NCBI GenBank assembly: GCA_902168205.1
Contig: CABHOK010000012.1
Location: 62,001-126,000, forward strand
Length of the DNA: 64,000 nucleotides
Source of the DNA: an uncultured Chitinophaga sp.
GTDB lineage: Bacteria > Bacteroidota > Bacteroidia > Cytophagales > Cyclobacteriaceae
Direction: 5' to 3'
The notes under the pieces were generated by a model. That model ran no database searches and was not told the DNA's origin. It saw nothing but the letters and a program-made list of their open reading frames with translations. Positions 29,301 through 38,212 of this stretch are shown piece after piece. How positions within the stretch are numbered: the stretch's first letter is position 1; every line of letters begins with the position of its first letter. The position numbers and the translations under genes are program-made.

Positions 29301-29699
29301 CGGTACAATCCGCTTCCGCAAAATGATATACTCACCGGAAAGCTGATACTGGATGTTGAGCGGACCAAAAATACCTGCGAGTACATCGGATAATTTTTGA
29401 TGACGATAGTCAATAGAAATGCGTTGGTCGATCGCTATCGTTTGTGGGTTATAGGTAAATTTTATAGGGACTGATTTTTCGATCTCTGATAAAACATGCT
29501 TTATCTTCTTCTCTTCTGCATTGATGGAAATGACTTCATCCAGAACCGTTTGTCCGAAGATGTCAGAAGGTGTGGCTGTAACAGCACCTGAGATAACAGT
29601 TAGCAGGAGGATCTGAATTCCGGTAAATCTCATAATCGATAAAATCAAACTGCAAAGCGTCTGACGTTTTTTCATAAATTTGTTAGGTTTTGGTTCCAT
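26361..29699 (-). CDS. SusC/RagA family TonB-linked transporter with STN domain
   Basis: The 1112-aa protein has a long N-terminal leader and signal, an STN signalling domain (about residues 55-130, IKFTYNPQTIAIDQRISIDY), a carboxypeptidase-regulatory-like domain (GTVTDESGAPLPGVNVVVKG), the SusC plug with IDVLKDGSAAAIYGTRGTNG, and a barrel ending YTIGFNVSF. STN-bearing SusC proteins pass a substrate signal to a FecR anti-sigma factor, and exactly such a gene lies upstream. Met9 may be the true start. Together with SusD it imports an unidentified oligomer. Confidence 0.94.
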   Translation of the reverse strand: MEPKPNKFMKKRQTLCSLILSIMRFTGIQILLLTVISGAVTATPSDIFGQTVLDEVISINAEEKKIKHVLSEIEKSVPIKFTYNPQTIAIDQRISIDYRHQKLSDVLAGIFGPLNIQYQLSGEYIILRKRIVPDTTQTADSNLSSVAVVVTGTVTDESGAPLPGVNVVVKGTTLGTTTNAEGKYSISLAEGTETLIFSFIGYKTVELSPGNNTVFNVTLESDVTSLGEVVVIGYGTQNKAEITSSVASIKSENFNKGNVTDAGQLIQGKVAGLTISVPSGDPTSSSQILLRGNTTLLGANVSPLILVDGVPGDLRTVAPEDIESIDVLKDGSAAAIYGTRGTNGVILITTKRANGVDVARVDYSASFSTQSIYRKLDMLTAEDYRRQIADGTRTASADLGATTDWLDEIMQRPFNQIHNLTFRGGNSKTNYLASFNYRGLEGIFLKSDNKTFTGRLDVNHSMFDDKVNFNFGFLSQDNRYNTSGDGSSFNGYTYRQALIRNPTAPVKDAEGNWQEYPGEFNYDNPLSRLQESDGMNRSQNTRINTRISYKPFEGLTLASLFSINRFNQTRGYAETKKHISTVRSGLNGYVSNGTRETEDKLMELTAQYSKTIGSHTFSVLGGYGYQDNYYRDYYMQNWDFPTDIFSYHNIDLGNALAEGEAVMQGFTSKTNLISFFGRLTYNFRDKYLLMASLRHEAASQLYKTKDPWGTFPAVSIGWRITNESFMDNVTVINDLKLRAGYGVTGTPNSNGFGSVALMGYADPFYYNEQWVRTLVPSQNENPYLKWEEKHETNVGLDFGLFNSRVSGSIDYYKREIRDLLYDFAVPQPPNLYGTTRANVGVMENKGLEVLLNITPVQKGDFEWNTSFNFSTNSNKLVRLSNDLYQTTNDYFTAGGTGEPIQTHTHLVKVGEKIGNFHGFKAVDIDESGLWIYENANGEQETSATFSKSFENKKVLGNGLPKYYAGWNNNVRYKNFDLSITMRGAFDYQILNFERMYLENPTITNYNRLKSSEEKVFGKTKLNAPLEFNSYYIEDGDFWKIDNITIGYNVPNLSNSKYIRSARIYISTLNTAILTSYKGIDPEVNRLGLDPGNDGRDKYPTARTYTIGFNVSF

Positions 29700-29870
29700 G
29701 TAATAGTGGACTAAATCCGGGACCTTGTTACTGAGTGCGAATCATCTCAAGGTCGGGATTGCAAAATCAGATCGGTGGTCTCCCAACATCACCGATCGCT
29801 TTTTATACGCTGTTTGTATTCTTACTTCATAGGCGCTGGTGTTAATGTCTCTATATATACCATCACATTT

Positions 29871-30944
29871 TTAGCAACCCGAGCTGTTGATGATAATCCG
29901 GGTATCGATTACTTCATAGTTCGCTCCGATCGTCTGGCAAATGATCTTGAGCTTTTCAAATAAAGGCTCAGATCCAAGTGGCGCTGTGATAAAACATTTC
30001 TCCATCAGTTCTTCGTTGTATAAGATCTCGACACCGTAGGCATCTTCGAGTACTTTGAAGACTGTGCGTATAGGGGTGTTATCGAAATTAAAGTCGGTTG
30101 ACTTTACCGCAGGGTTTACTACTTCAGGTATTTCAACAAGCTCCTTGTCGAACAGCTGCTCCGCGCGTTCATACTTCACCCGCTGGTTTGGCAGCAAAAT
30201 CACGCCTTCTTTTGTATCATCAGCTTCTGCATCTTCGCTGGCAGTATATACCGACACCTTGCCGGTTTTTACAGATACAATAATGTTCCTCGCTCCTTCC
30301 GGTGCCTGTATGCGAAAGCTCGTTCCCAATACTTTGGTGAGTACCTCGTTGGTATGTACAATGAATGGTCTGTACGGATCTTTGGTTACTTCAAAGAATG
30401 CATCTCCCAGCAAGTATACTTCACGGACCGTAACGTTGGTATAGTCTGATTTATACTTCAACCGGCTTTTATCCTGCAACGTCACAATACTGCCATCAGC
30501 AAGCTGAAGGCGCAGCGGCTTGCCTGTTTCGTTTATCTGCTCAGCATAATTGTCTTTCTTATTCTGATAGGTATATAGATCCGCAGCCGGTGATGAATCA
30601 CCTGTTTGTAACTGCCACCAGATACCAGCACTAACGACTATAATTACAGAGGCGAGTATCGCTATGCGGGTACGATTCGATGAGACTCGCGTTTGTTTAT
30701 GCTCTACACGTGCTTCAATCTTTGCCCAGATCGATTGGATCTGTGTGTCATCTTCGGGTATATCTTCCGTGCGCTTCAGGTTAATCACCAGCGTACGTGC
30801 TTTCTCTACAACCGGAGCAATCTCCGGGTGCCCGGCAATATATAGTTCCCAATACTTTACTGCTTCCGGGTCGGATTGATTTACCCAGTCAATAAAGCTT
30901 TCATTGGCGGCAAAGTCTTCAACACTAAATTTGGTATAGTCCAT
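29871..30944 (-). CDS. FecR-type anti-sigma factor
   Basis: The 357-aa protein has a cytosolic N-terminus, one membrane helix (about residues 93-111, ILASVIIVVSAGIWW), a FecR domain (about 140-240, LADGSIVTLQDKSRLKY and VLGTSFRIQA) and a C-terminal DUF4974/STN-like domain (about 280-350, FNFDNTPIRTVFKVLEDAYGV). It holds the ECF sigma factor encoded 50 nt upstream until the STN domain of the SusC receptor signals substrate. The order sigma, FecR, SusC, SusD is the textbook trans-envelope unit. Confidence 0.93.
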   Translation of the reverse strand: MDYTKFSVEDFAANESFIDWVNQSDPEAVKYWELYIAGHPEIAPVVEKARTLVINLKRTEDIPEDDTQIQSIWAKIEARVEHKQTRVSSNRTRIAILASVIIVVSAGIWWQLQTGDSSPAADLYTYQNKKDNYAEQINETGKPLRLQLADGSIVTLQDKSRLKYKSDYTNVTVREVYLLGDAFFEVTKDPYRPFIVHTNEVLTKVLGTSFRIQAPEGARNIIVSVKTGKVSVYTASEDAEADDTKEGVILLPNQRVKYERAEQLFDKELVEIPEVVNPAVKSTDFNFDNTPIRTVFKVLEDAYGVEILYNEELMEKCFITAPLGSEPLFEKLKIICQTIGANYEVIDTRIIINSSGC

Positions 30945-30994
30945 GGTATAAGATTGCTAACGCTATCATATACTAATGCACAAAGACTTGGTTT

Positions 30995-31609
30995 TTAATC
31001 CATATAGATTGAAAAAAAATTCAGAAAAATTAAAAAAGATGAGAAAGAAACGCGGAGAGTCACTTTAAGCGTGCGCAACGCGGTATAAATAAACTTGCAG
31101 GCCGATTGATAATTTACACCCATGATGTGCGCAACCTCTTCGTTTGAAAAGTTATGATAGTACCGCAGGTTGATAGCTTCCTGCTGGCGCTTGGGCAATT
31201 GGCTGATGCTGCTCTTTAAATGATTCGCCTGTAAAGCCTGTACTTCAAGACCTATGAAGAAATTCTCTATAGAAGCAGCGTGATCAAAATGTTCAGACGT
31301 GTTATCGATGTCTTCAAAATTCAGAAACTCATTTTGATGGATGTTCCTGCAGATCTTATAACGCAGCGCCCGGAACAGGTAAAATTTGATTGAGGTTGTT
31401 TCACTGATCGTTGCCCTGTTCTGCCACAACTCCACAAAGAGATCCTGGATGCTATCTTCAATAACCGTTTTGTCTGACGTTACCTTGTTACCATAGTTCA
31501 GCAACAGCTTTGCATACTCTTTATAGATACGCGCAAAAGATGCCTTATCGCCATTCTTAAATGCGTGCCATAGCGGATCGCCGGGAAGGTTTTCAGGTTT
31601 AGTGTACAC
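30995..31609 (-). CDS. ECF RNA polymerase sigma factor
   Basis: The 204-aa protein shows region 2 (EDSIQDLFVELWQNRA, IKFYLFRALRYKICRNIH) and region 4 (LPKRQQEAINLRYYHNFSNEEVAHIMGVNYQSACKFIYTALRTLK). It belongs to the Bacteroidota FecI-like group that pairs with FecR and SusC. It heads the four-gene operon 31609-24701. The unusual C-terminal hydrophobic tail (FSSFLIFLNFFSIYMD) is typical of this group. Confidence 0.93.
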   Translation of the reverse strand: MYTKPENLPGDPLWHAFKNGDKASFARIYKEYAKLLLNYGNKVTSDKTVIEDSIQDLFVELWQNRATISETTSIKFYLFRALRYKICRNIHQNEFLNFEDIDNTSEHFDHAASIENFFIGLEVQALQANHLKSSISQLPKRQQEAINLRYYHNFSNEEVAHIMGVNYQSACKFIYTALRTLKVTLRVSFSSFLIFLNFFSIYMD

Positions 31610-31752
31610 CGTGTCAGTGGGTTTTGCATCGAAAAATTAGAATTAAAACCCAATCAATGCAAACGATTGAGATAAAAAATGTACGAAATACACTTTTTAA
31701 ACACAAGTATGGGGCTGCGAAGTAAGGAGTAAAGAAGTGAGAAGTAGAAAAA

Positions 31753-32616
31753 CTATCCGAGATAGTCTTTCAGTACTTTGCTCTTTGAGGTTTGCCGGAG
31801 TCTTCGGATGCCTTTCTCTTTTATCTGTCTCACGCGTTCTCGTGTCAGGTTAAATCGCTCACCTATCTCTTCTAATGTCATGGCCGTGCGGTCATTAAGT
31901 CCATAGTAAAGTGATATAACATCGGATTCGCGCTGCGTCAATGTAGCGAGTGAGCGCTGCACATCATATCGCAATGAATTACTGATGAGTGAAGAATCCG
32001 GTGTTCCTTCAGATTCATCTTCCAACACATCCAGCAAAGCATTCTCTTCTCCATTCACAAAGGGAGCGTTGATAGAGAGTTGGCGACTTCCCATTTGTGC
32101 TGTATTCCTGACTTCTTCCGGAGCGATCGCCAGTACCTCTGCTATTTCTTCATCCGAAGGATCTCGCTGAAATTTCTGTTCCAGCAGGGAGAACGTCTTG
32201 TTGAGTTTATTCAAAGAGCCTACCTGGTTCAAGGGAATGCGAACAACCCTGGATTGCTCCGCTACGGCCTGCATGATGGCTTGTCGTATCCACCACACAG
32301 CATAAGAAATGAATTTGAATCCACGTGTTTCATCAAACCGCATAGCAGCTTTCACCAATCCTATATTGCCTTCATTGATCAAGTCGCCTAACGACAAGCC
32401 CAGATTCTGATATTGCTTGGCCACTGAGACAACAAATCTCAAATTCGCTTTCACCATTTTTTCAAGGGCCTGCTGATCACCTTCCCTGATGCGTTTGGTT
32501 AATGTAACTTCCTCTTCGGCAGTAATCAGGTTTACTCTTCCAATCTCCTGCAGGTATTTGTCCAATGACTGTGTCTCACGATTTGTGATCTGCTTCGTTA
32601 TCTTAAGTTGCCTCAT
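31753..32616 (-). CDS. rpoD: RpoD-type sigma-70 factor
   Basis: The 287-aa sigma factor has the short form of Bacteroidota primary sigma: region 1.2 ([13 protein letters not shown]), region 2 ([49 protein letters not shown]), region 3 and region 4 ([29 protein letters not shown]). Small departures such as [13 protein letters not shown] instead of the more usual LPLNRVG leave open that it is a second group 1/2 paralogue rather than the housekeeping copy. It is monocistronic, followed by the ECF gene on the same strand. Confidence 0.87.
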   Translation of the reverse strand: MRQLKITKQITNRETQSLDKYLQEIGRVNLITAEEEVTLTKRIREGDQQALEKMVKANLRFVVSVAKQYQNLGLSLGDLINEGNIGLVKAAMRFDETRGFKFISYAVWWIRQAIMQAVAEQSRVVRIPLNQVGSLNKLNKTFSLLEQKFQRDPSDEEIAEVLAIAPEEVRNTAQMGSRQLSINAPFVNGEENALLDVLEDESEGTPDSSLISNSLRYDVQRSLATLTQRESDVISLYYGLNDRTAMTLEEIGERFNLTRERVRQIKEKGIRRLRQTSKSKVLKDYLG

Positions 32617-32744
32617 GATGTTTTCGAGTGCGTTAAATACAAAAATATACCGATGGCGTTTTGTCCTTCATACGTTGCTCTTCAATTCATCCAGCGTCAA
32701 GGTATATTTACCCGGATGTATAGCAATGAATGGGGTAAACGATT

Positions 32745-33005
32745 TTAGGAAATCCGCTCGGAGTTCTCCTTCAGGAATTGTCTCAAAATAGCAATGGCAA
32801 GTTTGATGTTGTTAGGAGTATCCGGTGCCACAGCCAGGTCTATATTTCTGAGCGCACCGATTATATCGTTTATATAACGGAATTCATGTTCAGTATTTTT
32901 GTCGTGACGAATCCGCGACATGGAATAGCTGATGACCTTTATTAATTCAGCTTCATTTTTAGCAGCTTTGATGTCTGCCACAACTTCGTTACAAAAAGTC
33001 TTCAT
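32745..33005 (-). CDS. Small helical hypothetical protein
   Basis: The 86-aa protein has no signal peptide and looks all-helical (VVADIKAAKNEAELIKVISYSMSRIRHD, NNIKLAIAILRQFLKE). No family recognised. It is divergent from the Crp/Fnr gene and shares that intergenic region of 128 bp, including the FNR-type dyad. Confidence 0.55.
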   Translation of the reverse strand: MKTFCNEVVADIKAAKNEAELIKVISYSMSRIRHDKNTEHEFRYINDIIGALRNIDLAVAPDTPNNIKLAIAILRQFLKENSERIS

Positions 33006-33079
33006 AGAACTTCGTTCGTGATGGGAAGCAAGTTATGGCACCTCACGGTAATTAAAATTGAATATGATCATCTGGAGAA

Positions 33080-33093
33080 TTGATTATAATCAA
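33080..33093. promoter_or_regulatory. Perfect FNR-consensus operator before the Crp/Fnr gene
   Basis: TTGAT-TATA-ATCAA matches the consensus TTGAT-N4-ATCAA in every defined position. Its centre (33086.5) lies 47 nt before the ATG of the Crp/Fnr gene and about 41.5 bp before the start site predicted from the -7 element at 33116-33123, indicating autoregulation. Confidence 0.8.
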
Positions 33094-33115
33094 CACTCAT
33101 ACTGATCAGGATGTG

Positions 33116-33123
33116 TAAATTGG
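33116..33123 (+). promoter_or_regulatory. Putative -7 element of the Crp/Fnr gene
   Basis: TAAATTGG matches TAnnTTTG in five of six defined bases. Its distance from the centre of the FNR-type dyad (29.5 bp) is nearly the same as at the nos operon (30.5 bp). The inferred leader would be only a few nucleotides long. Confidence 0.45.
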
Positions 33124-33133
33124 CCACCTTTAT

Positions 33134-33877
33134 ATGGATCTGATAGTTATGATTAGCAACTTTCTATCTGAAAATTTTCGTCTCAAGACCGATCAGCTCT
33201 TTGAAGGGCTAACACGGGAAGAGCAGCAATTCCTGACCAAAGCCGGGGTTACACATCTCTACAAGAAGGGAGAAATTATATTCCGGGAAGGCGGCATCCC
33301 CACCGGTATATTTTATATACAATCAGGAAAAGTCAAGAAGTACAAGCCTACGGCAAAAGGTGGTGAACAAATATTTTACCTGTGCAGTGATGGCGAGTTA
33401 CTTGGATATCACGCGCTGCTCAGTGGTGAATTTTATCCGGACTCTGCTGCCACGATTGAAGATTCCGAAATTACTTTTATCTCGAAAGACGATTTCATGA
33501 AAGTGCTTCACAGCTCAACGGTGCTATCCTATAATCTTCTGAAAGCACTGGGCCATGAATTCAGCTTGTTCATTAACTCGATCACCAACCTGGCAACGAA
33601 GTCTGTGCGGGAAAGACTTGCCTTCAACTTGTTGATGCTCGATGAAAAATTCAAATCTCGTGATACTCCGGATATAGCCGGTGAAATAAAACTCTCGCGG
33701 ACGGATCTCGCCAACATGGTAGGTACAGCGAAAGAGACTTTAGTCAGACTCCTGCAGACGTTCAAAGAAGCGGGACTCATTGAGAAAAATGATAAAGTCA
33801 TTCGCATTATTGACCGTGAGAAAATGATACGGGAAGCGAACCTGATGGGATTAAATCGTAAAGAGAATCTGCTCTAG
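33134..33877 (+). CDS. Crp/Fnr family transcriptional regulator
   Basis: The 247-aa protein has a cyclic-nucleotide-binding-like sensor domain (about residues 20-140; KKGEIIFREGGIPTGIFYIQSGKVKKY), a long dimerisation helix and a Crp-type winged helix (about 170-235; IKLSRTDLANMVGTAKETLVRLLQTFKEAGLI). In the recognition helix Glu and Arg of K-E-T-L-V-R correspond to the residues that read the TGA half-site. The N-terminus has no cysteine cluster, so it is not an Fe-S oxygen sensor like E. coli FNR. It may sense NO through heme, a small ligand or redox state. The dyads at nosZ, the NnrS-like pair and its own promoter fit it as regulator. Confidence 0.9.
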   Translation: MDLIVMISNFLSENFRLKTDQLFEGLTREEQQFLTKAGVTHLYKKGEIIFREGGIPTGIFYIQSGKVKKYKPTAKGGEQIFYLCSDGELLGYHALLSGEFYPDSAATIEDSEITFISKDDFMKVLHSSTVLSYNLLKALGHEFSLFINSITNLATKSVRERLAFNLLMLDEKFKSRDTPDIAGEIKLSRTDLANMVGTAKETLVRLLQTFKEAGLIEKNDKVIRIIDREKMIREANLMGLNRKENLL

Positions 33878-34300
33878 GAAATTCAATTTCTAATTCTTCT
33901 CCGCTGCGTGCCCGCCTGATCGCAAGACCTTTAATTTGACTAACGGAGGAAAAGTGTATTCACTCAAACCGCTATATGAAAAACGAGGAGTTACGGAGTG
34001 TATGCATCTCCTATGGTTATTTATGAACATTAGAAGTATGACTGCTTCAAATATTCAACTTACAATGAATCACGAAGATGTTATTTATGACGTTTCTTCC
34101 ACCTATACCGATGAAGTCGAAACGCAGCCAGGCAGAAACAGACACGTAAGGAAACCAGCAAAAGACCATGTCCACCACCGATCACCAAACCTCACAACTG
34201 AACGGTAAATCTTCAAAATACCTTAATAAACCTCCAGTAATTTCAAGTTTTACACACTGGCCCGAAAATGGCAAAGGCATCGGAACCCTTACCCTTACTT
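33878..34300 (+). other. Intergenic region, 423 bp, with a doubtful short frame
   Basis: An open frame runs to 34208. Its best start is a GTG at 33954 preceded by the Shine-Dalgarno-like GGAGGAAAA, or ATG 34038 (MTASNIQLTMNHEDVIYDVSS). The C-terminal part is rich in Arg, His and Pro and unlike a folded protein. I cannot decide whether it is a small gene, a remnant, or chance. Confidence 0.25.
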
Positions 34301-36718
34301 ATGATCATCAATTATTTAAAGATCTCGCTTCGCAATCTGCTCAAGAACAAGTATTACAGTCTCATTAACATTCTGGGGCTTGCTTTGGGTATCACATGCG
34401 TGTTCCTAATCAATCAATATCTTAGCCGAGAGCTTGCATACGATAAATTTCATGAAGGTTCAGAAAATATCTATCGCGTAATCTGGGAAAACGATAATCC
34501 ACAAACACGAACTCCTCACCCGCTTGCACAGGCGATGGTGCACGACTTTCCTGAAGTAGAGAATGCTGTAAGTCTTTCTCCCCTCTGGGGCCCCGGCCTT
34601 ACACGCGAGACGTTCTCCATCCGCAACCCTCAGAAAAATATTCAATACGATGAAACCGGTGTGCTGGCAGTTGACACCACATTCTTCAAAGTTTTTTCAT
34701 TTCCGATCGTCAAAGGTGATCCCGACAAGGCGTTGAAAAAAATGGGTGGCTTGCTGATCTCAGAAAAAGCCGCACACAAATATTTCGGTGATGAAGACCC
34801 TATCGGGAAATTTCTCTCAGTCAATGACGACAAAACGCTTACCGAAGTAGTAGCGGTATTCAAAGATGTTCCGGACCTCTCGCATTTTCATTTCGACTTT
34901 CTAGTTTCCTATGTTCTTGAAAAGGCAGACGAAGATCCGCAAAGTCGGTACTACACCTGGGCAGATTTCGGACACTATAATTATGTAAGACTGAAACCTG
35001 GAGCAGATGCAAAAAAACTTGAAAGTCAGTTAATGCCCTGGCTCAAAAATTATGTGGATTGGTCAGCTGAAGATTTCAAATACTTTGAGGACAATCATTA
35101 TGGACTGAAACTTCAACCTATTACTGATATTCATCTCAAATCAAATGTTCGCTGGGAACTGGAGGGCAATGGCAACATCGATTATGTGTACATGATGATT
35201 GCTGCTGCAATTCTGATTCTTGTCATCGCATGCATCAACTTCATTAATCTTACTACCGCACAATCAGCAGAGCGTGCCAAGGAGATTGGTATACGCAAAT
35301 CACTTGGCGCTTTAAAACGGCAACTCATCATTCAGTTCACTGGTGAATCTGTACTGGTAGCTTTGGCAGCGATGCTCGTGTCGCTCGCTATGATTCAGAT
35401 ACTGGTTCCAATGTTCAACTTTATGACGGAAAGTACAGTTCAGTTTTCGATGATCTTATTGATCGCGATTCTGACAGCGATCGGAATAATGGTTGGACTT
35501 GTTGCCGGTATTTATCCGTCACTTTACTTGTCGTCAGTAAAACCAACCGCAGCGCTGAAAGGCAAATTTCTGCAAAGTCCAAAGGGAACTTCGATTCGCA
35601 AGGCCTTTACTGTTTTCCAGTTCAGTGCATCGATGGTACTGATTTGTGCTGCAGTGGTAATCTTCAATCAGCTTCAGGCAGTTCAAAACAGATCTGTTGG
35701 TTTTAGCAAGGAAGAAGTGATTGTAATACCTGTAAAAAATCAGGATGCATTGAGAGATCGCTTCGCAGACGTGGAGACAGCATTCAGGCAGCTTGCCGGC
35801 GTGAAAGAAGTTTCAGCAGCTTCCAACATTCCGGGTCGATCATTCAATCAAAATGAAATTTTTGAATCGACTCATCCTGAAAATGACATTGATGCTTCTG
35901 AACTCGTTGTTGATCACGATTTTCTTAAAGTATTAAACATTTCGCTGGTAGAAGGACGTGATTTCCTAAGGGAGAATCCTGCGGATGCAGACAATGCATT
36001 TCTGATTAACGAAACTACTGCGCGCAATCTTCAGCTCGACCATCCGGTTGGGAAGCAAATTACCTGGGTTCGAGATGGCGATCCCCTGAATGCGACTGTG
36101 ATCGGTATTGTGAAAGATTTTAATTTTCAATCCCTGCATCACACAGTAAAACCATTGCTGATCAAATTGGGAAATAATGGTTTCAATTACATCATTCTAA
36201 AACTCAACACCAATGATTTCAACAAAACGATTAGGGAAATAGAGGGAACCTGGAAAAAATTCGACAACAGGTTTACGTTCGAGTTCTTTTTTCTGACTGA
36301 TAATCTTAACCAACAATATCGCAATGAACAAAATATCAATCGCGTTATCATTGCATTCTCAGGAGTAGCCATTTTGATTGCCTGCTTTGGACTGCTGGGA
36401 ATCGCAGCGCTCACATTCCGCAACAAGACTAAAGAAATCAGTGTAAGAAAAGTTCTCGGTGCTGAGTTCGGCAATCTTGTGGTTTTGTTGCTTAAGGATT
36501 TTACTATTCTGATTTTGGTTGCCGTAGTCATCGCTACACCGGTAGTAATCTGGATCATGCAAAACTGGCTTCAGAATTTCGCTTATCGCGTTACATTGAA
36601 TCCACTCATTTTCATTGGCGCGGGAATGTTTTTGATTTTACTATCGTGGATTACATTAGGCTACCTCACGCTGACAATGGCAAGAATCAACCCGGCCACT
36701 ACGTTGAAGAGTGAATAG
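34301..36718 (+). CDS. MacB/FtsX-type ABC permease with atypical composition
   Basis: From ATG 34301 (MIINYLKISLRNLLKNK) the product is 805 aa with the same two MacB-PCD plus FtsX modules as the gene at 9985 (RAKEIGIRKSLGA; TKEISVRKVLGA; ending MARINPATTLKSE). No ATPase is adjacent. By eye the gene contains only two TATA tetranucleotides and no TATATA, whereas its neighbours and the homologue at 9985 have one every 100-150 bp. This marks it as a likely recent arrival from another Bacteroidota lineage, or a gene under different codon pressure. The upstream ATG at 34268 would add eleven non-homologous residues. Confidence 0.87.
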   Translation: MIINYLKISLRNLLKNKYYSLINILGLALGITCVFLINQYLSRELAYDKFHEGSENIYRVIWENDNPQTRTPHPLAQAMVHDFPEVENAVSLSPLWGPGLTRETFSIRNPQKNIQYDETGVLAVDTTFFKVFSFPIVKGDPDKALKKMGGLLISEKAAHKYFGDEDPIGKFLSVNDDKTLTEVVAVFKDVPDLSHFHFDFLVSYVLEKADEDPQSRYYTWADFGHYNYVRLKPGADAKKLESQLMPWLKNYVDWSAEDFKYFEDNHYGLKLQPITDIHLKSNVRWELEGNGNIDYVYMMIAAAILILVIACINFINLTTAQSAERAKEIGIRKSLGALKRQLIIQFTGESVLVALAAMLVSLAMIQILVPMFNFMTESTVQFSMILLIAILTAIGIMVGLVAGIYPSLYLSSVKPTAALKGKFLQSPKGTSIRKAFTVFQFSASMVLICAAVVIFNQLQAVQNRSVGFSKEEVIVIPVKNQDALRDRFADVETAFRQLAGVKEVSAASNIPGRSFNQNEIFESTHPENDIDASELVVDHDFLKVLNISLVEGRDFLRENPADADNAFLINETTARNLQLDHPVGKQITWVRDGDPLNATVIGIVKDFNFQSLHHTVKPLLIKLGNNGFNYIILKLNTNDFNKTIREIEGTWKKFDNRFTFEFFFLTDNLNQQYRNEQNINRVIIAFSGVAILIACFGLLGIAALTFRNKTKEISVRKVLGAEFGNLVVLLLKDFTILILVAVVIATPVVIWIMQNWLQNFAYRVTLNPLIFIGAGMFLILLSWITLGYLTLTMARINPATTLKSE

Positions 36719-36802
36719 TCTTTAAGGTGATATAGAACCAGAAACAAGGTACTAGTACCTCGTCATTGAAGGAACTGAAATTTAAAATTTCCTTCGATCC
36801 AC

Positions 36803-37255
36803 TTATTCTGCCTGTATCATCTCACGAATCAAAGCCCAACCAGACGGGCTTTCCTTATACCTTATATATAAGACCAAAGAGCGTCCCTTAAAAATAAAAG
36901 GCTTGCCATCACCCTTGGGTGTTCCTTCAATAGTAAAGGTTGATATTTCGGTTGCTGTTTCGCCATGAATCTCGAAGCTCTCTATTTTATGTTCCTTGAA
37001 TTTCATACTGTACGATTGGAGCGTTCCTTTCAGCTCCGAGATATTGGCATCACGACCGATCAGTAGTCTATCAAACGCAAGCGCCTTGACAACATTGGGA
37101 TGATGATAAGCTGTTATCATCTGAACGTCACCCGCGACAAAAGCTTGTGCTAGGTCAGCGCGTAACTTGTTAAATGCCTCCGTATCTTTTTCTTGTGACG
37201 AGGCTGTAGTGATGGTGAACAAAACGAAGATGAGTACACAAATCTTTTGTTTCAT
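36803..37255 (-). CDS. Secreted SnoaL/DUF4440-like protein
   Basis: From ATG 37255 the 150-aa product has a signal peptide (CVLIFVLFTITTASS) and a single NTF2-like cone fold: helix with LRADLAQAFVAGDVQMITAYHHPNV, then strands ending WALIREMIQAE. The DUF4440/SnoaL families have no common reaction. It is convergent with the permease at 36718. Confidence 0.65.
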   Translation of the reverse strand: MKQKICVLIFVLFTITTASSQEKDTEAFNKLRADLAQAFVAGDVQMITAYHHPNVVKALAFDRLLIGRDANISELKGTLQSYSMKFKEHKIESFEIHGETATEISTFTIEGTPKGDGKPFIFKGRSLVLYIRYKESPSGWALIREMIQAE

Positions 37256-37630
37256 TGAATAGTTTAGTTTGAGGATGAATCTACAAGGTAGAAATACAAT
37301 CCAGACAATCCGCACATAGAAAGTTAAACCGGACAGATAGAGTATACTTTATATCTGGTGTGATATGTTGTTGGGGATTGTAAAATGTAGCCGATAGGTA
37401 GAGAGAACCAAGACACCGAGTACTAACGGCCAAAATTTCTTTAGGGATGTTCAGTTTAGAGATATTGAGGCAATTACATTTTATGTAATTCTTGTTCCCA
37501 TTTTGTTACTCACAGTACGCAAAGTACTGACTATCAAAGAAGGGCACATTTTGTATCAGTAACTATCATTCAGAAAGATTGAATGACGATCGTTGATGTT
37601 CAGTTGTCACTCCCTAATGGAGCAAAAAAC
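37256..37630. other. Intergenic region, 375 bp
   Basis: No gene seen. It contains one perfect AT-rich dyad, AATTACAT-TTT-ATGTAATT at 37472-37490, which could be an operator or part of a weak terminator for the TetR gene on the right. Confidence 0.4.
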
Positions 37631-38212
37631 CTAATTCAATACCGACAAGGCAGTTTTAATGATGTCATCAAAAAAGGCTTTGTCAGTCGTTGACTTCGCA
37701 GATACCTGTATACCTTTTATAGTAGTCAGGAAAAAACGTGTGAGCGCACGAGCATCCTGTTTGTTGGTTACTTCACCACTCTCCTGTCCTTTCTGTATAG
37801 CCAGATGAAAAGCCTCTTCAAGTTGCTTTTCATTTCTGCACACCATATTCCGTACTTCAACATCGTGCGGAGCTAGCTCCACTTCTGCGTTCACCATAAA
37901 ACAACCTTTATGCTGTTTGTCTCGAAGCAGGTTACTGGCAATCATTTCCAGAAGTTGTCTGATGGCGTCTATGGCAGACGTTGTGTTAGCTACTATACTA
38001 TACATCTGACTCCCGGAAGTATTTTGATAAAACTCCAACGCCTTCAGAAACAACGTATGTTTGTCGCCATAGGTATCATATAGACTTGACCGGCTTATAC
38101 CCAGCGAGTCCACCAGATCCTGCATAGACGTACCGTTGTATCCCTTCAGCCAGAAAAGAGACACAGCTTTATTCAATACTTCGCTTTCATCAAAATCTTT
38201 TGTTCGCGCCAT
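37631..38212 (-). CDS. TetR/AcrR family transcriptional regulator
   Basis: The 193-aa protein has the TetR N-terminal helix-turn-helix (LNKAVSLFWLKGYNGTSMQDLVDSLGISRSSLYDTYGDKHTLF) and a helical ligand domain with KGCFMVNAEVELAPHD, as in regulators of short-chain dehydrogenases and efflux genes. It follows the SDR gene by 97 nt on the same strand and probably represses that promoter through the two dyads at 39082-39130, thereby also controlling itself. Inducer unknown. Confidence 0.9.
   Translation of the reverse strand: MARTKDFDESEVLNKAVSLFWLKGYNGTSMQDLVDSLGISRSSLYDTYGDKHTLFLKALEFYQNTSGSQMYSIVANTTSAIDAIRQLLEMIASNLLRDKQHKGCFMVNAEVELAPHDVEVRNMVCRNEKQLEEAFHLAIQKGQESGEVTNKQDARALTRFFLTTIKGIQVSAKSTTDKAFFDDIIKTALSVLN

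Noticed and set aside
33954-34208. GTG-started small gene with a good Shine-Dalgarno sequence before the atypical permease
   Set aside because: Shine-Dalgarno sequences are scarce in this lineage and the peptide looks unstructured, so it is listed only as a doubtful frame.
37472-37490. Perfect AATTACAT / ATGTAATT dyad considered as a TetR operator
   Set aside because: It lies downstream of the TetR gene and does not match the two GGAAT-N4-TTCC sites; left as a note in the gap.
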